Below are positions 49,765 to 58,671 of a DNA stretch of 64,000 nt, piece after piece. The position numbers were made by a program, and so were the translations under genes. The number at the start of each line of letters is the position of its first letter. Position 1 is the first letter of the stretch. The notes below the pieces were generated by a model. The model saw nothing but the letters and a program-made list of their open reading frames with translations, was not told the DNA's origin and ran no database searches. The stretch is from the NCBI GenBank assembly GCA_016235445.1, contig JACRLB010000047.1, positions 1 to 64,000 on the forward strand, read 5' to 3'. This DNA is from Chloroflexota bacterium (GTDB taxonomy: Bacteria; Chloroflexota; Anaerolineae; Anaerolineales; Villigracilaceae).

Positions 49765-49920
49765 CTTTTTTACCACAAAGGGCACGAAGTACACAAAGGT
49801 GGGTTGAGTGATGGTTGTGGTTCTTTGTTTACGACTTTCACGAAAGATGGTCGAAAAGAAGTCGTCACATTGAGCCGCGCATTAAACCTTCGTGACCTTA
49901 GTGTCCTTCGTGGTTAATTT
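49765..49920. repeat. ACCACAAAGGGCACGAAG dispersed inverted repeat
   Basis: TTACCACAAAGGGCACGAAG near the left is complementary in pattern to CTTAGTGTCCTTCGTGGTTA at the right edge. The interior has no open frame. Confidence 0.65.
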
Positions 49921-49934
49921 CTTTAGGAGAATTC

Positions 49935-51071
49935 ATGGCAAAAGTAATCGTTCCGTCCGACCTGCAAGATGAGCAATTCAACATCAGCCCAGACTACGTC
50001 CGCATCAGCATTGCGGCGGCGATCGAGCTTGGGTTGAAGCCTGGGCGAATCAATCGTTGCAGTTGCAATTGCATCAACCTTCTGCAAAATTATCCCGAAG
50101 GCTGTTATGCCAACTGCACCTACTGCGGACTCGCCCGCGAGCGCCCAGGCACGCCCGAAGAGAATACGTTTATCCGCGTGGCGTGGCCGCTGTATCCAAC
50201 GGATTTGGTTGCCGAAAAAATTGCCGAGCATGAGGAAAAACATGGCGTGGGACGTGTGTGCATCGCGCAAGTTCAGGATCACCGCGCCTATGACGATCTG
50301 GTGGAAATGATCCGCCGCGTGCGCCGCCCTGCGCCTGCTGTGCCAATCTCGGCATTGGTCAGCGCGACGACGCTTAATGAAGAGCGTTTGCATGTCATCA
50401 AAGAAGCGGGCGCGGACATTATCGGCGTGGGTCTGGATGCAGTGACGGAGGAAGTCTTCGATGAGACCCGCGGCAAAAAAGCCAGAGGCCCGCACAACTG
50501 GGAGTATCACTGGAAGGTTATCCGCTCTGCCAGCGAAATCTATGGGCCGATGAAAGTCAACTGTCACATCATCGTTGGGCTTGGCGAAACAGACCGCGAA
50601 CTGGTGGATATGTTCTTCCAGTTGAAAGAGGAGAAAATTGCGGGCTACCTGTTCGCGTTCAATCCCGAACCTGGTACGGTCATGCAGGACGTATCCCGTT
50701 CTCCCATCCATCGCATGAGACGGATTCAACTGGTGAAGCATCTGATCGAAAATCAGGAAATGCCGCGAAAGGCTTTGTCGTTCGACGAGATGGGCAGTAT
50801 TTCTCGACTCGACGCGCCCGAAACAATGGTGGATGTTGCCGTCAATACGGGGTTGCCTTTCATGACGAATGGCTGTCCTGACCGTTCAGGGGAAGTGGCG
50901 TGTAATCGTCCCTACGGCTCCTACCGCCCTGGCGAGGAATACCGCGATTATCCGTTCGTTCCCAACATGGACGATCTCGTCATCATTCGCCAGCAAATGA
51001 GACTTGAAGAAGTCTGGGCGAATCTCAATTCTCCAATGACAAGTTACTCTCTGCCTGTCATCGCCGCTTGA
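49935..51071 (+). CDS. Radical SAM protein, second lipoyl synthase-type subunit (LipS1/LipS2-like)
   Basis: The 378-residue protein has an unusual cysteine-rich block, INRCSCNCINLLQNYPEGCY followed by ANCTYCGLARERPGTP. The radical SAM motif is CYANCTYC, and the preceding CSCNC suggests an auxiliary cluster, as in sulfur-inserting enzymes (LipA, BioB). Later segments VGLDAVTEEVFDETRG and MKVNCHIIVGLGETDRELV are typical of biotin-synthase-like radical SAM barrels. TTTAGGAGAATTC gives a strong start. With the preceding radical SAM protein it forms the predicted lipoate-assembly pair. Confidence 0.82.
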   Translation: MAKVIVPSDLQDEQFNISPDYVRISIAAAIELGLKPGRINRCSCNCINLLQNYPEGCYANCTYCGLARERPGTPEENTFIRVAWPLYPTDLVAEKIAEHEEKHGVGRVCIAQVQDHRAYDDLVEMIRRVRRPAPAVPISALVSATTLNEERLHVIKEAGADIIGVGLDAVTEEVFDETRGKKARGPHNWEYHWKVIRSASEIYGPMKVNCHIIVGLGETDRELVDMFFQLKEEKIAGYLFAFNPEPGTVMQDVSRSPIHRMRRIQLVKHLIENQEMPRKALSFDEMGSISRLDAPETMVDVAVNTGLPFMTNGCPDRSGEVACNRPYGSYRPGEEYRDYPFVPNMDDLVIIRQQMRLEEVWANLNSPMTSYSLPVIAA

Positions 51072-51105
51072 TAACCGCCCACTGATTACTGTTGACTGAT
51101 CACTG

Positions 51106-52113
51106 ATGAACCCCATCCGCCTCCTCAACCTGGGAAGCATCCCGCCGTTGCAAACACAATCGGTGTATCACATGCTGGCGGAACGCATGAGCGTGGACGA
51201 GCCAGACACCATCATCCTCTGCCGACCAAACGCGCCATACCTTTGCCTTGGGTATCACCAGGTTTTTGAAAACACCTTCGACCCAGAGGAATGTCAACGG
51301 CGTGGACTGCCCATCCTGCGGCGCAGGCTTGGCGGCGGCGCAACGTATCTCGACGGGAATCAAATTTTCTACCAGTGTATTTTTCATCACAGCCGAATGC
51401 CTGCCATGCTCAAAGATATTTACGCAACCGCTCTTGCCGCGCCAGTCAACACCTTGAAAAAACTTGGACTCAACGCCGAACTGCGCGACACGAACGAAAT
51501 CGAAGTGGACGGAAAGCGCATCGCTGGCACGGGCGGCGGACGAATCGGCGAAGCCTGCGTGGTGGTCGGCAACCTGCTTTTTGATTTTGACTTTGAAGCG
51601 ATGACATCCGTGTGGCGCACGCCATCATCCTCTTTTCGTTCACTCGCAGAGAAGGCGCTGTGTCAACAGCTAGTGACCTTGAACCAATTGGGAATTTCCG
51701 CTTCGCTGGATGAAGCGGCGGACATGCTGGTTGAGTCATTTGAAAATTCATTTCATCGTCCACTGCAACCCGATACCCTTACTTCGGATGAATTGGAAAT
51801 CGCGCGGCAAACGGCAAAAGAACTTGTTTCAGATGAATTCCTTGCACTGCACAAAGAAAACAACAATCGTGACCCCATGCATTTCTTGAAGATTTCTGCG
51901 CGCGCATTTATTCATGCAGACGAGGCCCAGATGAGCGGCTGGGCTGTGCGCGGAAGTTTTTGGGTCAGCCAGGATATGATCCAGACCGCGAAACTTGAAT
52001 CCAACCCCATGCGCAATTGGCAGCAAGTTGAAGAAGAATTGCGCGGCGTCCCCTTCAAGAAATGGCAGGAGCAAATCCATGCTCACTTTTCCAACGAGAC
52101 CATCTTATCGTAA
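51106..52113 (+). CDS. Second lipoate-protein ligase A family protein
   Basis: The 335-residue protein matches LplA/LipM-type transferases: TIILCRPNAPYLCLGYHQVF, RRRLGGGATYLDGNQIFYQC and ELRDTNEIEVDGKRIAGTGG. It is clearly different from the ligase at 47647 (GGGATYL instead of GGGAIIM; no LplB-like tail). It could be an octanoyl/lipoyl amidotransferase or be specific for one LbpA paralogue. It begins 34 bases after the radical SAM gene and ends 9 bases before the soeBC-like gene. Confidence 0.8.
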   Translation: MNPIRLLNLGSIPPLQTQSVYHMLAERMSVDEPDTIILCRPNAPYLCLGYHQVFENTFDPEECQRRGLPILRRRLGGGATYLDGNQIFYQCIFHHSRMPAMLKDIYATALAAPVNTLKKLGLNAELRDTNEIEVDGKRIAGTGGGRIGEACVVVGNLLFDFDFEAMTSVWRTPSSSFRSLAEKALCQQLVTLNQLGISASLDEAADMLVESFENSFHRPLQPDTLTSDELEIARQTAKELVSDEFLALHKENNNRDPMHFLKISARAFIHADEAQMSGWAVRGSFWVSQDMIQTAKLESNPMRNWQQVEEELRGVPFKKWQEQIHAHFSNETILS

Positions 52114-52122
52114 GGACAGTTC

Positions 52123-53760
52123 ATGACCAATTATGGATTTCTGATTGACCAAAGCAAATGCATCGGATGTCACGCCTGTTCCACCGCGTGCAAGTCCGAG
52201 AATCAAGTGCCAATCGGCGTGAATCGCACATGGGTCAAGTATGTTGAAACTGGCGCGTACCCCGATGTGCGCCGCCACTTTCAAGTGACGCGTTGTAACC
52301 ATTGCGCCAACCCGCCCTGCGTGCGCATTTGCCCCGTCACCGCCATGTATCAGCGCGACGATGGCATCGTCGAGTTCGACCCGTCCATCTGCATCGGGTG
52401 CAAATCCTGTATGCAAGCCTGTCCGTATGATTCAATTTATCTCGACCCTGAAACCAACACCGCCGCGAAATGCACCTTCTGCGCCCATCGTGTGGATGTG
52501 GGACTCGAACCCGCCTGCGTTGTCGTCTGCCCTGAACATGCCATTCTCGCTGGCGACTTGAACAACCCCGCTTCAGAAATAAGCCGCAAACTGGTCACTT
52601 CGAAAGTGACAGTTCGCAAGCCTGAGCAGGGCACGGGACCCAAGCTTTTCTACATCAACGGCAATGACTGGTCGCTTCATCCCTCCGCCGCGCAGACGCA
52701 TGACTCGTATGTGTGGGCAGACAAAGTCACCGAGCAAAACGTCTCTGCCTACGAACGCGGCGCGATTGCCTTGCCCGTTTTGAAATCCAAATCAGGGACG
52801 CCCATCCGCACCCCGCAGGAACAAGGAATGCCGCTCAACGGTCCCATCCAAATTGGCGGGCGCGTTGCCGAACAAATGGTTCAAACCACGTACAACGCCC
52901 AGCACAAAATCAACTGGCATTGGGAACTGCCTTCGTATCTTGTCACGAAAAGTATCGCAGGCGGAATGTTCATGCTCCTCAGCCTCGGCGCAGGACTTGG
53001 CATGTTCACCTTCGACTCTGCGACTTTCCTCGCCGCAGGCTTCACTGCAATGGTCTTCATGCTCATCACGACCATCCTGCTCATCAAGGATTTGTCACAG
53101 CCCAAACGCTTCTTGAACATTCTGCTTCGTCCGCAATGGAAATCATGGGTGGCACGCGGCGCGTACATTATGGTCACATTCACGGCAGTCGCTGGGTTGT
53201 GGTGGTTGCTCGAAGGCGCGGCTCAGGTGGGGATACTGCCTCTCGAAACGGTAGCAACTGTCCGCCCGTTTGCGGCGTGGATCGTCTTCCCGTTCGCTTT
53301 GGGAGTTGTCATCTACACCGCCTTCCTGCTTGGTCAAGCTGAAGGACGCGATATGTGGCAGAATAATCTGCTGCCGTTCCAATTGTTTGCTCAATCCATG
53401 ATGGTCGCAAGCGGAGTCTTCTTCGCCTTGGGCGCTTTCGTGAATTTCTCTGCCGACCTGCAATCGCTTCTTGCGGTTCTCTTCCCCGCCAGCATCGCGG
53501 TCAATTTACTGCTGACCTTCGCGGGCAAACTCAACTCCTTCCCAACCGATACCGCCATGCTCGCCTCGCGCGAAATGACCCACGGCAAATTCCGCAATCA
53601 TTATTGGTGGGGCGGCATTGCGTTGGGACACATCGTTCCATTGGCGTTGTTATTTGCTTTCAGCGCTTCTGCACCCGTCGCTGTTGCGTGTTCCGTTGTT
53701 GGCTTGTTCTTTTATGAATTTGCCTTCGTGATGGCTCCGCAGCATATTCCGAATTCGTAG
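52123..53760 (+). CDS. soeBC: SoeB-SoeC-like fusion: four-cluster ferredoxin plus DmsC-type membrane anchor
   Basis: The 545-residue fusion starts with a four-cluster DmsB-like module: CIGCHACSTACK (C13-C23), CNHCANPPCVRICP, CIGCKSCMQACP and CTFCAHRVDVGLEPACVVVCP. About 75 linker residues follow, and then eight membrane helices (residues 275-540) of the DmsC type. It should carry electrons between the molybdenum subunit encoded next and the quinone pool. Fusion of these two subunits is uncommon; SoeB and SoeC are normally separate proteins. The absence of a Tat signal on the catalytic partner suggests a cytoplasmic orientation as in SoeABC. Confidence 0.85.
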   Translation: MTNYGFLIDQSKCIGCHACSTACKSENQVPIGVNRTWVKYVETGAYPDVRRHFQVTRCNHCANPPCVRICPVTAMYQRDDGIVEFDPSICIGCKSCMQACPYDSIYLDPETNTAAKCTFCAHRVDVGLEPACVVVCPEHAILAGDLNNPASEISRKLVTSKVTVRKPEQGTGPKLFYINGNDWSLHPSAAQTHDSYVWADKVTEQNVSAYERGAIALPVLKSKSGTPIRTPQEQGMPLNGPIQIGGRVAEQMVQTTYNAQHKINWHWELPSYLVTKSIAGGMFMLLSLGAGLGMFTFDSATFLAAGFTAMVFMLITTILLIKDLSQPKRFLNILLRPQWKSWVARGAYIMVTFTAVAGLWWLLEGAAQVGILPLETVATVRPFAAWIVFPFALGVVIYTAFLLGQAEGRDMWQNNLLPFQLFAQSMMVASGVFFALGAFVNFSADLQSLLAVLFPASIAVNLLLTFAGKLNSFPTDTAMLASREMTHGKFRNHYWWGGIALGHIVPLALLFAFSASAPVAVACSVVGLFFYEFAFVMAPQHIPNS

Positions 53761-53847
53761 GAAACGTAGACACGGAAACAAGTAAACACGTAGACAGGTA
53801 AACAGGTAAAAACGGAACACGAAACACGCAACACGAATCGAGAAACC

Positions 53848-56802
53848 ATGACCGAAACAAAAACAAAAAACATCCCTCAAACTTCCGCAGGCACCGCCGT
53901 CCCGCAATTCGCGGCGTCCAACCGCAAGCCCATCAAACTGACCGAAGTCGTCCACCCCGATGGACGCATCAGCCAATACCCACCGCCCGAAGTATGGGAT
54001 GATTGGGTCGAATGGGACGGCAAGGAATGGCCCAAGAAAGTTGCGCGGCGATACACCCTCGTGCCGACTGTCTGCTTCAATTGTGAATCTGCGTGTGGAC
54101 TTCTCGCCTACGTGGACAAAGACACCTACGAGATTCGCAAGTTCGAAGGCAACCCCGTCCACCCTGGCAGTCGCGGACGTAACTGCGCCAAGGGACCCGC
54201 GACCCACAATCAAGTCTACGACCCTGAACGTATTCTTTATCCATTGAAGCGAGTCGGCAAACGCGGCGAAGGCAAATGGGAACGCATCTCCTGGGAGCAG
54301 GCTCTTTCTGAAATCGCGGAGAAAATGCGCGAGAGCAAACTCCGCCGCCCGAATGGAATCGTCTATCACGTTGGGCGCCCTGGCGAAGATGGTTACACCA
54401 ACCGCATCGTCCAAACCTGGGGCATGGACGGGCACAACAGCCACACCAACATCTGCTCATCGTCTGCGCGCGCGGGCTACAACTTCTGGCTCGGGCAAGA
54501 CCGTCCCAGCCCTGATTATGCCAACGCGCGCGTTATCCTTCTGATTTCAAGTCACCTCGAAACGGGACATTATTTCAATCCGCACGCGCAACGCATTATC
54601 GAAGCCAAAACCGACGGAGCGAAACTCATCACCTTCGACCCGCGCCTCTCGAACACCGCCTCCATGAGCGATGTTTGGTTGCCAACATATCCTGGCAGTG
54701 AAAACACCATTCTGCTAGCCATTGCGAATCACTTAATCCAAAACGACCTCTATAACAAAGATTTCGTCCGCAAGTGGACAAATTGGAAAGAGTTCCTTCA
54801 ATACATTCAAGCATCCACATCTCCCGAATGGGACTCCGTCCGCCAAATAATTACCAATTACCAATCACCAATTACTTTTGAAACCTTCGACAAAGTTCTA
54901 AAGACTCTCTACGCCGAATACACCTTCGAACGCGCCGCCGAAGAATCGCAGGTTCCCATCGAACGCATTCAGGAGACCGCAAAATATATCGCCAACTGCG
55001 AAGGCAAACTCGCCACGCACGTTTGGCGTTCTGCCAGCGTTGGCAACCTCGGCGGATGGCAGGTCGCGCGTTGCATCTTTTTCCTCAACGTTCTCACGGG
55101 CAGTGTCGGCAACAAAGGCGGCACGTCCATGACGGGTTGGAACAAATTTGTGCCCAAGCCGTTCAAGGGCGCGCCTGCTCCCGAAACGTGGAACGAACTT
55201 CATTACCCCATCGAATATCCGCTCGCGCATTACGAGATGTCCATTCTTTTGCCGCACATGCTCGAAGAAGGTCGCGGCGACATTGACGTTTATTTCACGC
55301 GCGTCTACAACCCGATGTGGGTCAACCCCGATGGCTTCATGTGGCTCAAGGCGTTGAAAGATGAATCGAAAATAAAATGTTATGTTGCGCTCACGCCCAC
55401 GTGGAATGAAACCGCGTGGTTCGCCGATTACGTTCTGCCCACGGGTCACGGACCCGAACGTCACGACCTGATGAGTCAGGAAACGCACGCGGGTCAGTGG
55501 ATCGCTTTCCGTCAGCCTGTGCGCCGTGTGGCGATGGAACGCGCTGGCATGAAAGTTGATTTCACCTATCAAGCCAACCCTGGCGAAGTCTGGGAGGAGA
55601 ACGAGTTCTGGATTCAACTCTCCGCAAAGATGGACCCTGACGGCTCACTCGGCATTCGTCAATGGTTTGAGAGCCCGTATCGCAAGGGCGAGATCATCAC
55701 CGTGGACGAATACTATCAGTGGATTTTTGAAAACTCCGTGCCTGGACTCCCCGAAGCCGCCGCAAAAGAGGGACTGACTCCGCTGGCGTTCATGCGCAAG
55801 TATGGAGTCTTTGAAGTTAAGAAGGAAAATTATTCTCCCTTTGAAAAAGTAATTGGTAATTGGGTAAATGGTAATTTTATGGAAAACCAATTACCAATTA
55901 CTAATTACCAGTTAGATGAACACGACCGCATTCTCAAAGATAACCAAGTTGTCGGCGTAAACATTGACGGCGAAGTGAAAGCAGGCTTCGACACTCCCAG
56001 CAAGAAACTCGAATTCTTCAGCGACACCCTCGCGGACTGGGGCTGGGCTGAAAAAGAAAACGTCATCCCGTGGACGGTGAAAAGCCACGTCCATCCCGAT
56101 AACATCAACCGTGAAAACGGCGAGATGATTTTGCTCCCTAACTTCCGTTTGCCCACATTGATTCACACGCGTTCAGCAAATGCCAAATGGTTGGTGGAAA
56201 TCTCGCACAAGAATCCCATCTGGATGAATCCCGAAGACGCGCAACGCAACGGGCTTGTCACAGGCGACCTCGCCCGCGTCGAAACCGAGATCGGTCACTT
56301 TGTAGATTCGGTCTGGGTGACGGAAGGAATCAAACCTGGCGTCATTGCCATCAGCCACCACTTGGGACGTTGGCGTTTGAACGAAAACGAAGGCGTGAGC
56401 AAAGGCTCATCCAACCTCGTCGAACTCAACGACGACGGCAAAGGCGGATTCCTCATGCGCGTCATTCACGGCGCGAAAGCCTGGGAATCCTCCGACCCCG
56501 ATACGAGCCGCATCTGGTGGAGCAACGTTGGTGTGAATCAAAATCTTGCTCATGCTGTGCATCCCGACCCAATTAGTGGCGTGCATTGTTGGTTGCAAAA
56601 AGTGTTCAGCATCCGCAAGGCAGAGCCTGGCGAAAAAGCAGGCGACCTCTTCGTAGACACGAACAAGTCCATGGAAAAATACCGTGAGTGGCTGGCGATG
56701 ACTCGCCCCGCCGATAAAGTCAGCCCCGATGGCAACCGCCGTCCGTATTGGCTGGCGCGTCCGTTGAAGCCTGTCAAGGAAGCGTATAAATTGCCGAAGT
56801 AA
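53848..56802 (+). CDS. soeA: SoeA-like molybdopterin oxidoreductase (putative sulfite dehydrogenase)
   Basis: The 984-residue protein binds a [4Fe-4S] cluster near its N-terminus (VCFNCESACG, C76/C79/C83, with C113 in GRNCAKG). It has the bis-MGD folds of the DMSO reductase family, with a probable cysteine Mo ligand in TNICSSSARAG (C203). No Tat signal precedes it, so the enzyme is probably cytoplasmic, as is SoeA. In this context it should oxidise sulfite made by sHdr to sulfate. Two in-frame inserts derived from the spacer repeat (around residues 334-345 and 668-690) interrupt the family sequence. A polysulfide/thiosulfate reductase-type activity is the main alternative. Confidence 0.82.
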   Translation: MTETKTKNIPQTSAGTAVPQFAASNRKPIKLTEVVHPDGRISQYPPPEVWDDWVEWDGKEWPKKVARRYTLVPTVCFNCESACGLLAYVDKDTYEIRKFEGNPVHPGSRGRNCAKGPATHNQVYDPERILYPLKRVGKRGEGKWERISWEQALSEIAEKMRESKLRRPNGIVYHVGRPGEDGYTNRIVQTWGMDGHNSHTNICSSSARAGYNFWLGQDRPSPDYANARVILLISSHLETGHYFNPHAQRIIEAKTDGAKLITFDPRLSNTASMSDVWLPTYPGSENTILLAIANHLIQNDLYNKDFVRKWTNWKEFLQYIQASTSPEWDSVRQIITNYQSPITFETFDKVLKTLYAEYTFERAAEESQVPIERIQETAKYIANCEGKLATHVWRSASVGNLGGWQVARCIFFLNVLTGSVGNKGGTSMTGWNKFVPKPFKGAPAPETWNELHYPIEYPLAHYEMSILLPHMLEEGRGDIDVYFTRVYNPMWVNPDGFMWLKALKDESKIKCYVALTPTWNETAWFADYVLPTGHGPERHDLMSQETHAGQWIAFRQPVRRVAMERAGMKVDFTYQANPGEVWEENEFWIQLSAKMDPDGSLGIRQWFESPYRKGEIITVDEYYQWIFENSVPGLPEAAAKEGLTPLAFMRKYGVFEVKKENYSPFEKVIGNWVNGNFMENQLPITNYQLDEHDRILKDNQVVGVNIDGEVKAGFDTPSKKLEFFSDTLADWGWAEKENVIPWTVKSHVHPDNINRENGEMILLPNFRLPTLIHTRSANAKWLVEISHKNPIWMNPEDAQRNGLVTGDLARVETEIGHFVDSVWVTEGIKPGVIAISHHLGRWRLNENEGVSKGSSNLVELNDDGKGGFLMRVIHGAKAWESSDPDTSRIWWSNVGVNQNLAHAVHPDPISGVHCWLQKVFSIRKAEPGEKAGDLFVDTNKSMEKYREWLAMTRPADKVSPDGNRRPYWLARPLKPVKEAYKLPK
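54847..54880. repeat. TAATTGGTAATTG-family repeat inside soeA, insert 1
   Basis: AATTACCAATTACCAATCAC is read in frame as ITNYQSPIT. The frame is kept. Confidence 0.75.
55851..55915. repeat. TAATTGGTAATTG-family palindrome inside soeA, insert 2
   Basis: GTAATTGGTAATTGGGTAAA faces ACCAATTACCAATTACTAAT. The full hairpin is translated in frame as VIGNWVNGNF, then NQLPITNYQL. Confidence 0.8.
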
Positions 56803-56804
56803 TT

Positions 56805-56836
56805 TTGTAGTGCGAGATAATTATCTCGCACTACAA
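56805..56836. repeat. 32-bp perfect palindrome after soeA
   Basis: Each half is TTGTAGTGCGAGATAA with no spacer, four bases after the soeA stop. CCGCTTTAGCGG follows. It could end the main transcript or be a mobile palindrome; there is no T-run. Confidence 0.7.
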
Positions 56837-56989
56837 TAGTCCGCTTTAGCGGGCTTTGTAGGAGAGCGCGGGGGTTCATCCCCGTGCGGGTATGAGGCTT
56901 CGCGAATGCCGCTCGAAGCAGAATCAACTTCCAGTTAAGCCCGAAGCGCGTTGAGCGATGGTCGAAGCATCCAGAAAGAAAAGAATCAA

Positions 56990-58057
56990 ATGGCAGTCAA
57001 ATCTACGAAAGCAAAATCAAAACCCAAAAAGGAAGAGCCCGTCGAAGAGCCTGTTTGGACGTATCGCGGATACCACCTTAAAACCAGCGAGTTCGTCACG
57101 GCAATGGTGCATTTGTTTCGCGCCGAAATTCAGCGCGCCAATGTCTGGCGGCAGCGGTTGGATACCACCACCAACTGGGCGGTGGTGGTCACAGGCGCAA
57201 CGCTTTCGATTGCGTTCAGCCAATCGAATGTGCATCATTCGGTTGTCATGTTGAACACACTGCTGGTCTTGTGGTTTTTGTTCATCGAAGCGCGGCGCTA
57301 TCGTTATTATGAGTTGTGGAGTTACCGCGTGCGTTTGATGGAAACAGATTTCTACGCCGCCATGCTTGTGCCTCCGTTTCATCCATCCCCTGAATGGGCG
57401 GAGAACCTGGCCGAGAATTTGCTCACCCCGAGTTTTCCCATTTCGATGTGGGAGGCGTTCGGCAGAAGATTACGGAGAAATTACTACTGGATATTTTTGA
57501 TCTTGCTTGCTTCGTGGATTTCAAAGATATGGCTCTTCCCCGAAGCGCCGAAGAGTTTGGCGGAATTCGTGGGCCGCGCATCGGTGGGGCCTGTGCCTGG
57601 CGAAGTGATGATTGGGCTGGGCATTGCGTTTTATATTTTCCTGGCCGTATTTGCCGTTGCCACCGTTAACATGACCAAAGCTACGGGGGAAATTCTTCCG
57701 CGCTTCGGCGATGAAACTGCGCCTGCCGCGTTTTCGATGGAAGGCAAACACACGGGCTTGCGCGCCTTGCTCGTGCCGCGCAGACGGCGCAGACAATTGC
57801 TGGCGCTCATCATTACCGATAAAGCCGACACCGTATCGAATCGTATTATGACCGACCTCAAACGCGGCGTAACCGCCATGCAAGGCAAGGGCATGTACAC
57901 GGGCAAAGACCGTTCCATCCTCATGTGTGCGCTGACGATTACCGAAATGCACAACTTGAAATCTGCCGTTGCAAAGGAAGACCCAAAAGCCGTGGTCATC
58001 GTTTCGCCCGCGCAGGAAATTCTCGGCGCAGGCTTTGCCCCGCTGGAAGAGAAATGA
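56990..58057 (+). CDS. DUF2270-family membrane protein with C-terminal DUF2179-like domain
   Basis: From ATG 56990 it has 355 residues. Residues 25-235 match DUF2270: FVTAMVHLFRAEIQRANVWR, RLDTTTNWAVVVTGATLSIA, FLFIEARRYRYYELWSYRVR, with four membrane helices in two pairs. Residues about 265-350 (RQLLALIITDKADTVSNRIM, GVTAMQGKGMYTGKDRSILM) resemble the YitT-type DUF2179 domain. The function of neither domain is established. Overlap with the FmdE-like gene (ATGA, 58054-58057) implies a shared role. Confidence 0.7.
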   Translation: MAVKSTKAKSKPKKEEPVEEPVWTYRGYHLKTSEFVTAMVHLFRAEIQRANVWRQRLDTTTNWAVVVTGATLSIAFSQSNVHHSVVMLNTLLVLWFLFIEARRYRYYELWSYRVRLMETDFYAAMLVPPFHPSPEWAENLAENLLTPSFPISMWEAFGRRLRRNYYWIFLILLASWISKIWLFPEAPKSLAEFVGRASVGPVPGEVMIGLGIAFYIFLAVFAVATVNMTKATGEILPRFGDETAPAAFSMEGKHTGLRALLVPRRRRRQLLALIITDKADTVSNRIMTDLKRGVTAMQGKGMYTGKDRSILMCALTITEMHNLKSAVAKEDPKAVVIVSPAQEILGAGFAPLEEK

Positions 58058-58671
58058 CCCTCGCAGAAATTTTGCGCGAGAGCGCCAACAGGCACAAACA
58101 TCTTTGTCCGCGCCAGGTGCTCGGTGCGCGCATGGCATTGTACGCCGCCGAAATTCTTCAATTGGAATTGCCGCGCACAGACAAACGCCTGCTCGTGATT
58201 TCAGAAACGGACGGCTGTGCTGTGGATGGAATCATCGCCGCCACACATTGCCGCGTGGGCAGTCGCTCGCTTCGCATTCTGGACTTTGGGAAGGTTGCCG
58301 CCACCTTTATAGATATCCCCGCTGAAACATCCATCCGCATTGCGCCCTCGCCTGAAGCGCGTTGGCTTTCAGGCGAGTATGCGCCGCAAGCCCGCAATCG
58401 CTGGGAGGCGATGCTGTTGGGGTATCAGGCCATGCCGGCGGCGGAATTATTCACTGTCCAGTTTGTGCAGTTGAATGAGCCGCTGGCGCAAATTATCAGC
58501 AGACCCGGCAGGAAGGCGGTTTGTGATTCGTGTGGGGAGGAAATCATTAACGGGCGCGAAATCAGCAAAAAAGATGAAACCATCCTTTGCCGCGGCTGTG
58601 CAGGCGGCGGATATTATCGGTTACAGGATGTTCAGCCTGAGCAGATTTCTTTTCTTAATTCCGCCTTTTGA
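58054..58671 (+). CDS. FmdE-family protein with zinc-ribbon tail
   Basis: The 205-residue protein has the FmdE signature as HLCPRQVLGARMALYAAEIL and ISETDGCAVDGIIAATHCRV, and a C-terminal zinc ribbon VCDSCGEEIINGREIS with ILCRGC. FmdE-like proteins accompany molybdenum/tungsten enzymes, and a role in molybdopterin enzyme maturation has been proposed. Here it follows the SoeA-like enzyme with only the DUF2270 gene between. The 3' end overlaps the convergent acyl-CoA ligase gene by 40 bases. Confidence 0.75.
   Translation: MTLAEILRESANRHKHLCPRQVLGARMALYAAEILQLELPRTDKRLLVISETDGCAVDGIIAATHCRVGSRSLRILDFGKVAATFIDIPAETSIRIAPSPEARWLSGEYAPQARNRWEAMLLGYQAMPAAELFTVQFVQLNEPLAQIISRPGRKAVCDSCGEEIINGREISKKDETILCRGCAGGGYYRLQDVQPEQISFLNSAF

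Noticed and set aside
49923-50741. 272-codon minus-strand frame opposite the second radical SAM gene
   Set aside because: No motif, and the opposite strand has an intact radical SAM protein with a strong ribosome binding site.
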